The notes: generated by a model not told the origin, from the letters alone. A DNA stretch of 64,000 nucleotides from Micromonospora sp. RP3T (GCF_003027925.1 NZ_PYPS01000018.1:62001-126000), one strand, 5' to 3'; numbered from the stretch's first letter, positions 33,270 through 43,211 are shown. Translations and numbers: made by a program.

Positions 33270-35886
33270 CCGGCCCCACCTCGCCACCCGGCTCGGCCTG
33301 GAATCCGGCCGCCCTGGCGACGTCCAGCCGGGACCGCACGCCGAGCTTGGCCCGGATCCGGGCCAGGTGCGTCTGTACGGTGTTCTGACTGAGATACAGC
33401 TCGTCGGCGATGTCCCGGTTGGACATCCCCCGGGCCACCAACCGGACGACCCGGAACTCGGCCGGGGTCAGCGCGGCCCAGCCGGAGGTCGGCTGGTCGG
33501 CCGGCGTCCGGCGGCGTACCCGGTAGCGGCCGAGCCGCCGGTCGGCCCGGGCGATCTCCCATACCGACCCGACCGAGGCGTAGTGCCGCACCGCCTCGCG
33601 CAGCGCCCGCCCGGCGCCGGCCCGGTCACCGGTCCGGGCCAGCGCGACCGCCAGCTCCTCCAGCCCGTACGCGTGCTGCCGCGGCGCCCCGCGCCGGCTG
33701 AGCTGTTCGACGACGCGGCTCAGGGCCGCCGGGTCGGCGTCCGGCATCGCGCGTACCAGGGCGGCGATCGCGAGTTGCACCGGTAGCGCCTCCTCGGCCG
33801 CCGCCCGCTCGCAACGGCGGACGACGTCGGCCACGTCGTCGCCGACGGCGAGGCCGAGGCGGACCACATGCTCGGCGCCGTGCAGCCGGGCGGGGCGGGC
33901 CTCCAGCGCGGCGGCCAGCGCCCGCTGCCGCGCCCGCAACGCCCCGGCCAGGTCGCCCACCTGCTCGGCGGCCATCGCGTCGAGCTCGTCCTCGCGCCCG
34001 ACGGACCTCAGGGACCGGTTGGTGGTCGTGGCGTCCGGGGGCGACCGGTGCCGGGCCACCAGCGCGGCCAGCCCGGGCTCGGCATCGCCGACGAGGTCCC
34101 ACCGGCCGGCCAGGTAGCCGGCGCGGGCCGCCGTCGCACGCAGCCATGCGGCGAGGCCGGGGTCGGTACGGGCCGCGAGTGGCCCGGCCTCCAGGATCGC
34201 CCCGGCCAGCGCGTCCGGTGGACCGGTCTGCACGAGCAGGTCGATCAGACATCCGTGCAGCAACCCGCGCAGCTCGGTCGACTCGCTGTCGCCGCCGAGG
34301 TCGTCGCGGACGGCGGCCAGGTTGTCCGCGACGAGCCGGCCATCGCCGGCGCGGACTCTCGCGAGCGCCAGCACGGCGGCCGTCGGCCCGTCCTGCGGCG
34401 CGCCGGCCAGGCCGCGGATCCGTTCCCGGGCGGCGGCCAGTTGACCGAGCCCGGCCAGTGCCACCGCGTGCCAGCCCGCCAGGCGGGGATCGTCGGTGTC
34501 GGCGCAGATGGCGTCGACGTCGGCGAGGCTCCCGTCGCGGACCAGGGCGCGGACGGCGAGCCGGCGCAGGTCGGCGGCGACCCCGGGGCGGGCTTCGGCG
34601 GTCGCCGCGAGCGCGAGCGCGGTGCGGGCCGCGAGCTGGCGCCGGCCCAACCAGTGGTCGAGCACGCAGCGGCGGGCGTCGACCGGTCCCAGGCCCAGCA
34701 CATCGGAGAACAGCGCCGGGTCGGTGAGCAGCGTCGACTCCGGCAGCTGGGCCAGCCAGTCGCGGGCGGCCGACGTCAGCTCTCCGGATTCGCGCAGGTG
34801 CCTCGCCACCACCGCGGCCTCGGCGCCGGTGGCGAGCAACGCGAGCGCGCCGGCCCGGTGGAACGCGCGCCGGGCCGCGACCGGGAACGACCGGGCGACG
34901 GCGTCCCGCACCACGTCGTGCCGGAACGACAACCGGTCGCCGTCGTCGCCGAGCACGCCGTCCTCGACCGCGTCGGACAGCGCGGTGGTGACGGCGGGCA
35001 GCGGCAGCCCACCGGCGACGGCCAGTTCGGTGGCGTCGAACCTCGGCCCGAGCAGCGCCGCCATCCGCACGATCGGACGGTTCGGCTCGGCCACCCCCGC
35101 GCAGGCGTACCGGTCGAGCGCGGCGGCCGTGCGGTCGTCGTCGCCGTCCAGCTCGACCCGCCCGCCGGCGCGGCGCAGCAGGCCCGCCGCGTCCAGGTCG
35201 TCGAGCAGGCCGAGCACGCGCGCGGGACTGCCGCCGAGCGCCCGCAGACAGCGTCCGAGCCGGGGGCCCGGTCGGCCGCCCAGGCGTCCGGCCGCCACGG
35301 TGACGATATCGGCGTCCCCGAGCGGGCCCAGCACCAGCAGTTCACCGTCGTGCTGGGTGACCAGCTCGCGCAGCGTCGCGACCGGCTCCCGGTACGGGCT
35401 GGGCCGGCAACCGCTCACCAGGAGCAGCGGAAGCCGGGCCGCCGATCGGCTGATCCGGTTCCAGGCCAGCACGGTGGCGTGGCCGGCGCGATGCAGGTCG
35501 TCCAGGGCGAGCACGGCCGGGCCGCTCGCGCAGAGCGCGGCGACCGCGGCGTCGATCTGGTCGACGGACTCCGTGATCCCCGGCGGGTGCGTCGGCCGGT
35601 GTTCGGTGAGGCCCCACACCGCGTCCAGCGACCTCGGGTCGTCACCGGCGCCGGCCCGCACCGTACAGCCGGTCGACGTGCCCCGGCGCAGCAGCGCCGA
35701 CAGCAGGGCCGTCTTGCCGAGGCCGGCCGCGCCTTCCAGCCACACCACCCCGCCGCGCCCGGCCCGTGCCCGGTTCAGGAGGGCGACGAGGGTGGCGAGT
35801 TCGGACTCGCGGCCCACGAGCGGTCGGTCCGCCCCGTCGTCCACCGGCCCGGGCGCGCGATCCGGCGTCCGTCCCGGTGCGGTCAT
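33232..35886 (-). CDS. LAL-type LuxR regulator coupled to an anti-sigma gene
   Basis: 884 residues from the ATG at 35886, which overlaps the stop of the preceding anti-sigma gene as ATGA, so translation is coupled. A 20-residue longer read upstream would overlap that gene. Walker A is GAAGLGKT (K58) and Walker B is VLALDDLHRA, in which the usual HWAD is degenerate. An Ala/Arg-rich helical middle follows, then a LuxR helix-turn-helix (LTPAEFRVVRLVARGMSNRDIA, NTVQTHLARIRAKLG). The last 38 nt overlap the end of the convergent LAL gene. Confidence 0.92.
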   Translation of the reverse strand: MTAPGRTPDRAPGPVDDGADRPLVGRESELATLVALLNRARAGRGGVVWLEGAAGLGKTALLSALLRRGTSTGCTVRAGAGDDPRSLDAVWGLTEHRPTHPPGITESVDQIDAAVAALCASGPAVLALDDLHRAGHATVLAWNRISRSAARLPLLLVSGCRPSPYREPVATLRELVTQHDGELLVLGPLGDADIVTVAAGRLGGRPGPRLGRCLRALGGSPARVLGLLDDLDAAGLLRRAGGRVELDGDDDRTAAALDRYACAGVAEPNRPIVRMAALLGPRFDATELAVAGGLPLPAVTTALSDAVEDGVLGDDGDRLSFRHDVVRDAVARSFPVAARRAFHRAGALALLATGAEAAVVARHLRESGELTSAARDWLAQLPESTLLTDPALFSDVLGLGPVDARRCVLDHWLGRRQLAARTALALAATAEARPGVAADLRRLAVRALVRDGSLADVDAICADTDDPRLAGWHAVALAGLGQLAAARERIRGLAGAPQDGPTAAVLALARVRAGDGRLVADNLAAVRDDLGGDSESTELRGLLHGCLIDLLVQTGPPDALAGAILEAGPLAARTDPGLAAWLRATAARAGYLAGRWDLVGDAEPGLAALVARHRSPPDATTTNRSLRSVGREDELDAMAAEQVGDLAGALRARQRALAAALEARPARLHGAEHVVRLGLAVGDDVADVVRRCERAAAEEALPVQLAIAALVRAMPDADPAALSRVVEQLSRRGAPRQHAYGLEELAVALARTGDRAGAGRALREAVRHYASVGSVWEIARADRRLGRYRVRRRTPADQPTSGWAALTPAEFRVVRLVARGMSNRDIADELYLSQNTVQTHLARIRAKLGVRSRLDVARAAGFQAEPGGEVGPVRCRRSGPGRPT

Positions 35887-36596
35887 GCGGCGGGGGCCAC
35901 CAGCAGGACGTCTCCCGCTGCCTGGATCACCGCGAAGAAGCGGCACTGGTCGGGGCGCAGCCGGACGGTCCCCACAATCGTCTGCGGACCGCCGGCGGCG
36001 ACGCCGTCGGCCACCACCAGGGTACGGCCGTCGGTGCTGACGGCGAGCAGCTCGTACCGCACGCCCGGGCGTAGCCCGACGGTGACCGCGCGTACCTCGG
36101 TGCCGCCGGACCTGGGCGTGACGGTGGCGGCGAGCTGGCCCTGCGTCCCCGTCGTGGTGCCGTTCGCGGCGGGTATCGGATCCGGTTCCCGGTGCTGGTA
36201 GAGCGCCCAGCCGCCGCCGAGCAGCGCCCCGACCAGCAGCGTGGCCAGATGGGCGAGCACCGGGCGGGCACGTGAGCGGCGGCGCGGTGGCGGGCGGCGG
36301 CTGTCCGAGGTGGAGCCGCCGCGGTCGGCCGGCCGGGTGGGAGCCGCGCCGGACGTGTGGTCACCGCCCGCCGGCGTCGACCGGTCCGCGTCTTCGAGTT
36401 CGGCGACGAACCCGGCCGGCAGCGCGGCCACGGCCAGCGCCACCTCGCTCGACTCGTCCGCCTCCGTGCGGCACGAGGCGCACCGCAACAGGTGCTCCTC
36501 GAAACGTTGTTCGCGCTCCGGGTCCAGCGCTCCGGTCAGGTAGAGGTCGATCTGATCGCTGACGTGCGATCCGCCCCGACCGTTGGTGGCATCCAT
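35883..36596 (-). CDS. Zinc-finger anti-sigma-like membrane protein
   Basis: 237 residues from an ATG with AGGAGG 10 nt upstream. The N-terminal zf-HC2 motif HxxxCxxC is H35, C39, C42, typical of ZAS anti-sigma factors. A Pro/Arg-rich linker is followed by a membrane helix (about 112-133) and a C-terminal extracytoplasmic beta-rich domain resembling RskA/anti-sigma-K. Its stop overlaps the LAL gene start. No ECF sigma gene is adjacent; the one at 23680-24276 lies about 12 kb away and is the only ECF in the window. It may regulate that sigma factor, or the LAL protein may have replaced a sigma partner. Confidence 0.85.
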   Translation of the reverse strand: MDATNGRGGSHVSDQIDLYLTGALDPEREQRFEEHLLRCASCRTEADESSEVALAVAALPAGFVAELEDADRSTPAGGDHTSGAAPTRPADRGGSTSDSRRPPPRRRSRARPVLAHLATLLVGALLGGGWALYQHREPDPIPAANGTTTGTQGQLAATVTPRSGGTEVRAVTVGLRPGVRYELLAVSTDGRTLVVADGVAAGGPQTIVGTVRLRPDQCRFFAVIQAAGDVLLVAPAA

Positions 36597-36779
36597 GCTG
36601 GCGCGTCTCCTCCTGACGGGTCACCCCGCTGATCTCGCTCTGACATCGGATGGGAAGGCTCACTCGTTCGACCGACGGGCAGAATTTCACAAGGCCGAAA
36701 CCCGCTCCTCGGCGCTTCATCAAATCCTCACGTCCCCCGGGCCACAATGCGGACCACGCACGGTGAGGGAGGCGCAAGC

Positions 36780-37109
36780 GTGTTGTCATTCGGCGACGTC
36801 CGGCTCGACGAGACCGGACGCCGGGCCTGGATCGGGAACCGGCTGTCCGCGGCACGACTCGGCTGGCGGGAGTTCCTCGTGCTCCGCGTCCTCGTCCAGG
36901 CACGCGGACTGCCCTGCACCGCCGAGCGGATCTGGCACGCCATGCCGGCCGCGATGCGACCGCCGCGGACGAACCAGATCGGCGTGATCATTCATCGGCT
37001 CCGGGCGCGGTTGGGCCGCGAGCTGATCGTCACGGGCGGTGGTGGGTGGCGGGTCGCGGACGCCGAGCGGCCCGAGCCGGTCCGGCTCAGTCCGCCGGAC
37101 GCGACCTGA
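36780..37109 (+). CDS. Stand-alone winged-helix (OmpR/SARP-type) DNA-binding protein
   Basis: 109 residues from the GTG at 36780, with GAGGGAGG 7 nt before it. The whole protein is one OmpR/PhoB-type winged helix: FGDVRLDETGRRAWIGN strands, the REFLVLRVLVQARG helix, a recognition helix (NQIGVIIHRLRARLG) and the wing (LIVTGGGGWRVAD). There is no receiver or ATPase domain. It is divergent to the anti-sigma gene, 183 nt apart, and lies 166 nt upstream of the response regulator. It may bind DNA as a partner of the response regulator, which is inference. Confidence 0.82.
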   Translation: MLSFGDVRLDETGRRAWIGNRLSAARLGWREFLVLRVLVQARGLPCTAERIWHAMPAAMRPPRTNQIGVIIHRLRARLGRELIVTGGGGWRVADAERPEPVRLSPPDAT

Positions 37110-37275
37110 CGTCTCCGGGCTGAGTCGACGTCCGGGCGCCGGCGGCCGGCGGAACCGGCGAGCGGACCGACCAGGGGTCGGGATGATGCCGCGCTGGATG
37201 AACCCGTGCCGTCGCCCGCCGTAGTCCTCGACACAGTTGACGGTCATCCGCTGCCCGGCGTGAGGAGCGAGACGC

Positions 37276-37947
37276 ATGCGAATCCTGATCCTCGAAGACG
37301 GCGGCTCGGTGTCGGGCACCACCGTGCTCGCCCTACGCTCGTCGGGGCTCGCCGTCGACGTGGCGAACTGTTGGCGTCAGGCCGAGCTGCGACTGGCGGT
37401 CAACGAGTACGACTGTCTGGTGCTCGACCGGTTCCTGGCCGACGGCGACTCGGCCGACCGGCTGCACCTGCTCCGCCGGCGCGGCATGGCGGTGCCGGCG
37501 ATGCTGCTCGCCACCGGGGACGACGTGCGCGACCGGCTGGCCGGCTTCGAGGCGGGCGCGGACGACTACGTCGCGAAGCAGATCGCCACCGCGGAGCTGG
37601 TCCACCGGGTACGGGCGCTGTGCCGACGGCGCGGCTCCATCCGCCCCGCCGTGCTCCGCACCGGCGACCTCGAGTTCGACGTGGCCCGGCGCCAGGTACG
37701 CCGGGACCACGTCCTGCTGAGCCTGACTCCGAAGGAGCTGGCGGTCCTGGAGCGGCTGATGATGCGCCACCCCACTGTGGTGAGTCGGACGGAGCTGATC
37801 GAGCACTGCTGGGACGAGATGGCCGACCCCACGTCGAACGTGGTCGACGTGGTCATCGCCCGGCTTCGGCGGAAGCTCGGCGCGCCGGCGGCCATCGCGA
37901 CCGTCCGGGGGGCCGGCTACCGGCTGGCGTTCACCGACCGGCGGTAG
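37276..37947 (+). CDS. OmpR-family response regulator, no kinase nearby
   Basis: 223 residues from the ATG at 37276. Receiver domain 1-115: acidic pair E7/D8, phospho-acceptor D51 (LVLD), T80 and K101 (the usual KP reads KQ). C-terminal OmpR winged helix 128-220, with the LSLTPKELAVLERL helix and RGAGYRL wing. No histidine kinase is encoded in the window, so it is an orphan or is phosphorylated by a kinase elsewhere. It converges with the 174-residue gene, 21 nt apart. Confidence 0.93.
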   Translation: MRILILEDGGSVSGTTVLALRSSGLAVDVANCWRQAELRLAVNEYDCLVLDRFLADGDSADRLHLLRRRGMAVPAMLLATGDDVRDRLAGFEAGADDYVAKQIATAELVHRVRALCRRRGSIRPAVLRTGDLEFDVARRQVRRDHVLLSLTPKELAVLERLMMRHPTVVSRTELIEHCWDEMADPTSNVVDVVIARLRRKLGAPAAIATVRGAGYRLAFTDRR

Positions 37948-37968
37948 ACCCCTTCCGGACGGACGAGG

Positions 37969-38493
37969 TCACGACCGGTCCGCGGCGCGCTCGGCCAGTT
38001 CCTCGAGCACCAGGGCGCCGAGGTAGTGCAGCGAGCGCAGCAGGCTCTCGTCGCTGGTGGGGTCGATCCAGAGGATCTCCGCCGGCGGTTCGGCCACCGG
38101 ACGTGGCAGGAGCCCGGCCGGGGCGTACGCGCCCTCGATCAACACCAGCGGCGTCTCGGCGGTCCAGACCGTGATCGCCGCCGGGTCGGCGGAGCCGCAG
38201 AGCGCGTGCATCTGCTCCGGAGTGTGTTCCCGAGCGTCGCTGAACGCCAGCAGCTGCGCCTGGATGACCGCCCGCAGCCGCTGCGCGATCGACCGTCGGG
38301 CGGCGGCCCGACCGGCCGCGGACCCCACGGCGTACCAGGGCGCGAGCTCGGCGACCAGGTCGGCCGGTTCGTCGGCGTAGGCCCGCCAGCGGTCGCCCGG
38401 CTCGGTCAGCTCGAAGCGGTAGAACGTGCCGTCAGGCTTGCGGATCGGGATGGGTGCGCTCCCCGGCCGTGTCCTTACCCTGATCGCTGGCAT
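37969..38493 (-). CDS. Unknown protein downstream of GH46-like/lectin fusion
   Basis: 174 residues from the ATG at 38493 with GGGAAGGG and GGCAGG upstream. A short basic N-terminus precedes a strand pair, a central helical segment (about 60-95), and a C-terminal part with TAETPLVLIEG and AEILWIDPTSDESLLRSLHYLG. No signal peptide or membrane helix. It lies 82 nt after the lectin fusion on the same strand and is probably cotranscribed. I do not recognise the family. Confidence 0.75.
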   Translation of the reverse strand: MPAIRVRTRPGSAPIPIRKPDGTFYRFELTEPGDRWRAYADEPADLVAELAPWYAVGSAAGRAAARRSIAQRLRAVIQAQLLAFSDAREHTPEQMHALCGSADPAAITVWTAETPLVLIEGAYAPAGLLPRPVAEPPAEILWIDPTSDESLLRSLHYLGALVLEELAERAADRS

Positions 38494-38575
38494 GGCTGCC
38501 TGCCCTTCCCTGCCGCCGTCGCTCGGAGCCGTTCGCCAGTCACAACGGACCGACCGGGCGCGGGGTTCGTCGCCG

Positions 38576-40066
38576 TCAGCCAGCCGTCACGAGACGCCAG
38601 GTCTGGTTGGCGTTCGGAGCCGCCGCGTCGGCGCCCCACTGCTGGACCGCGGTGCCGTCGGTGGTGCCGCCGTCGCGGACGTCGAGCAGGTAGTAGTTCG
38701 TCAGGTTGCGGATCGAGTACCGGTCCCGGCCGACGGAGGTGAAGCACCAGCTCTGGTTGCTGGTGCCCCAGCCGTACTCCCACTGCTGCATCTGCACCCC
38801 GTTGGTCCACGTCCCGTCCGGGTTGTCGAGCGCCATGCCCGACCTGACGTTGACCAGGTGGAAGCAGCCCGACGTCGCGGCGATGAGGCGCCACCGCTCG
38901 GCCGCCCCGGTCCCCCCACTGAGGACGATCTTCGCGCCGGCGAAGGACGCACCGTCCGCCACCCCGATCGACCTGCCGTTGGTGGCGACCACCCGGACCA
39001 GCAGCCCGTCGCGGGGCGCGGTCGCCGCGGGTGCGGCCGGGCGGCTGCTCGGCGGTCGTGACGGGCTGGTCGTGGCGGACGGTCTCCGTGATCCCATCGG
39101 CGTTGGCGACGGCACCACCGAGCGCGGGGAGGTCGTACGAGGGACGGCTGACGGCGACGGCGTGGCGGGCGGGTGGGTGGTGCTGTCGGCCACAGTCGGC
39201 ATCGAGGGCGTCAGGTCGAGCACGTGCCGGCGTCCGTACGGGCTCAGCGTGAGCGGCGGCCGGAGGTCGTCGTGCCCGTCGGCCAGCAACGTCCCGAGGG
39301 CGTCCACCCGACCGACCGTGTACGGCCATGTGGCGCGGCGCTGCGCCGTCGACGGGTTGGTCAACGTCGCCCTCCGCTCCGCCAGGAACGCCGACAGCCA
39401 GTCGCGTTCGGGCACCTTCCCCGGGCGGCCGTGGGCGCGGACCTCGGTCCGGTAGATGATCGACGGCAGCGCGTCCGGATCGGCCGAGTCGCCGTGTTGC
39501 AGGAGCGTGTCGTAGATGACGGCCAGGCCGAGCGGGGTGGTCAGGCCGAGGTCGGTGGCGGTCCGCATCGCCGGCTGGTAGTAACTGTCGTCCACCACGT
39601 CGTCCTGGGCCTGTCGGAAGCGGGGATCCTTGCTGGCCAGGCGCCACGCGTCGGGCAGCCCGGCCAGCTCACCGACCGCCGGGCTCCGACGGCCGGCCAG
39701 CCGCTTCAGCACCGGCAGGTAGGTCAGCGACAGCGGGTTGGCGCCGACCCGGGCGGTGTAGGTGTCCAGGACCGCGACGATCTCACCGCCGGCCGTGGAG
39801 AAGTCGCCGGTGCCCGCCACGTAGCCGCGCCCGTCGGCCTGGTCCACCACCCGCCCGTACTGGGGAGCGTCCGCGTCGTGCATGAGGACGCTGCGGATCT
39901 TCTCGATGATCAGCCGCTGTTCCGGGGTGACCGTCAACCCGCGGTCGGGTTCGATCGCCCACACCACGAGCGACCCCACCACGATCATCACGATGATCGC
40001 CGGCCAGGCGATCATCGGGAGCCCGGGTCGAAATCGGGATCGCGCGGTCGGTCGGTCCTGCGGCAC
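38576..40066 (-). CDS. Membrane-anchored GH46 chitosanase-like/ricin lectin fusion (catalytic Glu missing)
   Basis: 496 residues from the GTG at 40066 with GAGGGGG upstream. One membrane helix (about 18-38) precedes a GH46-like domain (about 45-290) and a Pro/Thr linker; a ricin trefoil occupies about 350-496. GH46 similarity is seen in QADGRGYVAGTGDFS, PLSLTYLPVLKRLAG, RFRQAQDDVV and VIYDTLLQHG. The catalytic Asp of the DGRGY motif is kept (D78), but the Glu expected in the preceding helix is Val/Leu (V60/L61). Chitosanases use both, so it is probably a chitosan-binding pseudoenzyme facing outwards. Its gene is followed by the 174-residue gene and is divergent to a LAL regulator. Confidence 0.88.
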   Translation of the reverse strand: MPQDRPTARSRFRPGLPMIAWPAIIVMIVVGSLVVWAIEPDRGLTVTPEQRLIIEKIRSVLMHDADAPQYGRVVDQADGRGYVAGTGDFSTAGGEIVAVLDTYTARVGANPLSLTYLPVLKRLAGRRSPAVGELAGLPDAWRLASKDPRFRQAQDDVVDDSYYQPAMRTATDLGLTTPLGLAVIYDTLLQHGDSADPDALPSIIYRTEVRAHGRPGKVPERDWLSAFLAERRATLTNPSTAQRRATWPYTVGRVDALGTLLADGHDDLRPPLTLSPYGRRHVLDLTPSMPTVADSTTHPPATPSPSAVPRTTSPRSVVPSPTPMGSRRPSATTSPSRPPSSRPAAPAATAPRDGLLVRVVATNGRSIGVADGASFAGAKIVLSGGTGAAERWRLIAATSGCFHLVNVRSGMALDNPDGTWTNGVQMQQWEYGWGTSNQSWCFTSVGRDRYSIRNLTNYYLLDVRDGGTTDGTAVQQWGADAAAPNANQTWRLVTAG

Positions 40067-40265
40067 CCCGCCCCCTCACGTCGACTTGCCGGTGCCGCAG
40101 CATGTGCTGGAGCCGGACAGATGATGGCAGAACCGATCACCGACGTGAAGTTGTTGTCACCGGCCGCGTGCGCGGGGTGCGACACTTGTCGGCTGTGGCC
40201 GGTGCACCCCCTGCGAGTGATCGCGGGGCGGGCACCGCCGTCCGGTCCGGGGAGGGGAGTCAGCC

Positions 40266-43211
40266 ATGCGCGAGCCGGCCGGGCCTCGGACCACCACGGA
40301 CGTGATCTACCGGGCGCGAGGGCCGGCGCCGGTGGACCTCGTGGGCCGCGATCCCGAGTTGTCGATCCTCGACGAGGTCGTCGCCGATCTCGCCTCGGGG
40401 CGGGGCCGTTCGGTGTGGATCGACGGCGAGCCGGGCGTCGGCAAGACGGCCCTCCTGACCGAGCTGTGCGGCCGGGTCGGCCGGCGCGCGATCGCCCTGT
40501 TCACCGCTCGTGCGGCCGAGGCGGCGGGCATCTTCCCGCTGCGGGTGCTGCTGGACGCCCTGCGGGTCGGTCCCGGAAGCACCGACCCGGACCGGGCCGC
40601 CATCGCCGCGCGGCTGTGGGGCCGTGACGGCGACGACAGCCCCGGCACCGGCAACGCCGTCACCGCCGCGGCCGAGTTGCTGACGGTGCTGGTCGACCGG
40701 CTCTGCGCGGTCGGACCCGTCATGATCGTGGCCGACGACATGCAGTGGGCCGACGGGACCACGCTCGCCGTCTGGGGAAGGCTGGACGAAGCGACCCGAC
40801 AGCTGCCGCTCCTGCTGGTCGCCGCCGCACGGCCGGTTCCCCGGCGGGAGGAGGTCGACCGGCTGCGGCGGGCCGTCACGGCGGGCGGCGGGGCGCACCT
40901 ACCGCTCGACCCGCTTGCCGACACCGACGTACACCGGCTGGTGGAACGGCTGGCCCAGGCCCCGCCCGGACCGGGCCTGCGGGCCCTGGTCCGGCAGGCC
41001 GGCGGCAATCCGCTGTACGTGCGGGAGCTGGTCTACGCCCTGGTCCGGGGCAGTCGGGTCCGGCGGGCCGAGGACGGCGCGCTCGACCTCGACGACGCCG
41101 CCGCGGCGGCCCCACGGTCGCTGGCGGCGGCGATCGGCGCCCGACTCAGCTTCCTGTCCGAGCCGGCGATGCGGGTGCTGCGGGCCGCGACGGTGCTGGG
41201 CGCCGCTTTCCGGCTGGAGCACCTCGCGCTGCTGGTCGAGCGGTCCCCGCTGGCCCTGGTCGACGTCATCGACGAGGCGCTCGCGGCCGGCGTGCTCACG
41301 GACGCCGACCCGGAGCTGGCCTTCCGGCACGCGCTGATCCGGCACGCGCTCTACGAGTCCATGCCGGCCGCGATGCGCAACGCGCTGCACCGGCAGGCGG
41401 CGCAGCGGCTGGCCGAGGTGGGAGAGCCCGCCGAACTGGTGGTGACCCAGCTCCAGGCCAGCCCCGGGCCGGTCAGCGGCTGGGTGGTCGACTGGCTGCT
41501 GCGGGCCGCCCCGTCCGTGACCACGCGCGCCGCCGGCCTGGCCGCCGAGCTGCTGCGGCGGGTCATGGCCCAGGTCGGCGACGACGATCCGCGGCGGTCC
41601 GTGCTGGGCATGCACCTGGTCGATGCCCTGTTCCACCTCGGCGACTACGAAGCGGTGGACGCGGCCGTCGTCCCGCTGCTGCGGGAGGCGATCGACGTCG
41701 AGGTCATCGGGCGGATGACGTGGTGCCACGTCGTCGTCCTGCGGGCCCTGGGTCGCCCGCTCGAAGCGCTCGACCTGGCCGTGGCCGCGCTGGCCGCGGA
41801 CCGCCTCGACGCCCGGTGGCGGGCCCGCGTGCGCGCGATCCAGGCCGTCACGTTGGCCGGTCTCGGGCGCTTCGAGGAGGCGTTGACAGTGGCGCGCGAG
41901 GCCGAGGCCGACGGCGAGCGGGTGCCCGACCGGATCGCCGTCGCCTGGGCGTTGTTCGCCTGGTCACTCGCGACCGGCATCTCCCTCGGCGACTCGGCCG
42001 GCTCGCTGGCCGAGGCGGAACGCGGCCTGGCGATCCTGGGCGACGATCCCGCCACGGTGGAGCTGCACCTGCTGTTCCAGGGGCTGCGGGTCACCGCGCT
42101 CTACAACCTCAACCGCACCGGGGAGGGGGCGCGGGCCCTGGGCCGTGCGCTGACGTTGGCCGAGCGGGCCGGCACGCCGCTGCGGTTGGCCTGGCTGCGG
42201 GTCCAGGCCGCCGAGATCAATTTCCTGATGGGGCGCTGGGACGACGCGCTGCCCGAGCTCGACGCGGCGGCCGAGCTGCTGCATCGGGGAGCGGTGGTCC
42301 GGGGCATGCTGTTCGGTGTCGGCGCGCTGATCGCGGCGAACCGAGGCGACGACGAGCTGATCGAGCGGTACCTGGCCGCCGCCGCCGCGGAGCCGCCGAC
42401 CCCCGACGCCGCCGGGATGACCGACTACGTGCACGCGGCGCAGGCCCTCGTCGAGGAGCGTGACGGGCGGCCGGAACGGGCGCTGGACCGGTGGCTGTCC
42501 CTGCTCGACCCGGATTCGACCCGGTGCTTCCCCCGGCTCACGCCCGAACGCTGCGTGTTCAGTGCCACCGCGGTTCGGATCGCGGTCGAGTTGGGTCGCG
42601 ACGAGGTCGCCCGGGCCGCCGCGAGCGCCTGCGTCGCGCAGGCCGAGGAGCGCGGTGACCTGGTCAGCCTGGCCGCGGCGGAGCACTGCCGGGGACTCGT
42701 CGACCAGGACCCGAACCGGCTCCTCGCGGCCGCGGCCGGGTTCGCCACCGTCCACCAGGTTCATGACCAGGCCACCGCGCTCGAGGACGCCGCGTGGGCG
42801 CTGGGTCGGGCCGGCCGGCTGGCCGAGGCCCGGGCGGCCCTTGCGGAGGCGCTCGACCGGTACGCCGACCTGGACGCCCGGTGGAACAGCCGCCGGGCCG
42901 AGGCGCGCCTGCGTGACACCGGTGTCCGTCGGGGCAGCCGCGGCGCCCGCCGGCGCCGCCCGGTGACGGGATGGGAGGCCCTCACTCCGACCGAGGTCAC
43001 CGTGTGCCGCCTGGTGGCCGCCGGCCGGTCCAACCCGGAGATCGCGACCGAGCTGTACACCTCCCGCAACACCGTCCAGACCCACGTGTCGCACATCCTG
43101 GCCAAGTTGGGTTGCCGGTCCCGTACCGAGATCGTCGCCCTCCACCGCGAGCGAGGGCTGCCCGCGGGGGCGCGGCGCGACCGCGCCCCCGCCGACCCTC
43201 AACAGCGGTAG
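40266..43211 (+). CDS. LAL-type LuxR regulator
   Basis: 981 residues from an ATG preceded by GGGGAGGGGAG. ATPase domain with Walker A GEPGVGKT (K60) and Walker B VMIVADDMQWAD, a long helical TPR-like middle, and a C-terminal LuxR helix-turn-helix (LTPTEVTVCRLVAAGRSNPEIA, NTVQTHVSHILAKLG). It is divergent to the GH46-like/lectin fusion, 199 nt away, which it may control. The stop overlaps the convergent secreted-protein gene by 13 nt, and its last codons contain a strong hairpin at 43166-43190. Confidence 0.93.
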   Translation: MREPAGPRTTTDVIYRARGPAPVDLVGRDPELSILDEVVADLASGRGRSVWIDGEPGVGKTALLTELCGRVGRRAIALFTARAAEAAGIFPLRVLLDALRVGPGSTDPDRAAIAARLWGRDGDDSPGTGNAVTAAAELLTVLVDRLCAVGPVMIVADDMQWADGTTLAVWGRLDEATRQLPLLLVAAARPVPRREEVDRLRRAVTAGGGAHLPLDPLADTDVHRLVERLAQAPPGPGLRALVRQAGGNPLYVRELVYALVRGSRVRRAEDGALDLDDAAAAAPRSLAAAIGARLSFLSEPAMRVLRAATVLGAAFRLEHLALLVERSPLALVDVIDEALAAGVLTDADPELAFRHALIRHALYESMPAAMRNALHRQAAQRLAEVGEPAELVVTQLQASPGPVSGWVVDWLLRAAPSVTTRAAGLAAELLRRVMAQVGDDDPRRSVLGMHLVDALFHLGDYEAVDAAVVPLLREAIDVEVIGRMTWCHVVVLRALGRPLEALDLAVAALAADRLDARWRARVRAIQAVTLAGLGRFEEALTVAREAEADGERVPDRIAVAWALFAWSLATGISLGDSAGSLAEAERGLAILGDDPATVELHLLFQGLRVTALYNLNRTGEGARALGRALTLAERAGTPLRLAWLRVQAAEINFLMGRWDDALPELDAAAELLHRGAVVRGMLFGVGALIAANRGDDELIERYLAAAAAEPPTPDAAGMTDYVHAAQALVEERDGRPERALDRWLSLLDPDSTRCFPRLTPERCVFSATAVRIAVELGRDEVARAAASACVAQAEERGDLVSLAAAEHCRGLVDQDPNRLLAAAAGFATVHQVHDQATALEDAAWALGRAGRLAEARAALAEALDRYADLDARWNSRRAEARLRDTGVRRGSRGARRRRPVTGWEALTPTEVTVCRLVAAGRSNPEIATELYTSRNTVQTHVSHILAKLGCRSRTEIVALHRERGLPAGARRDRAPADPQQR
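43166..43190 (+). terminator. Hairpin at a convergent gene end
   Basis: A perfect 10-bp stem (GGGGGCGCGG / CCGCGCCCCC) with a 5-nt loop. It lies in the last codons of the LAL gene and just beyond the end of the convergent secreted-protein gene. There is no T-tract, so intrinsic termination is not certain. Confidence 0.45.
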
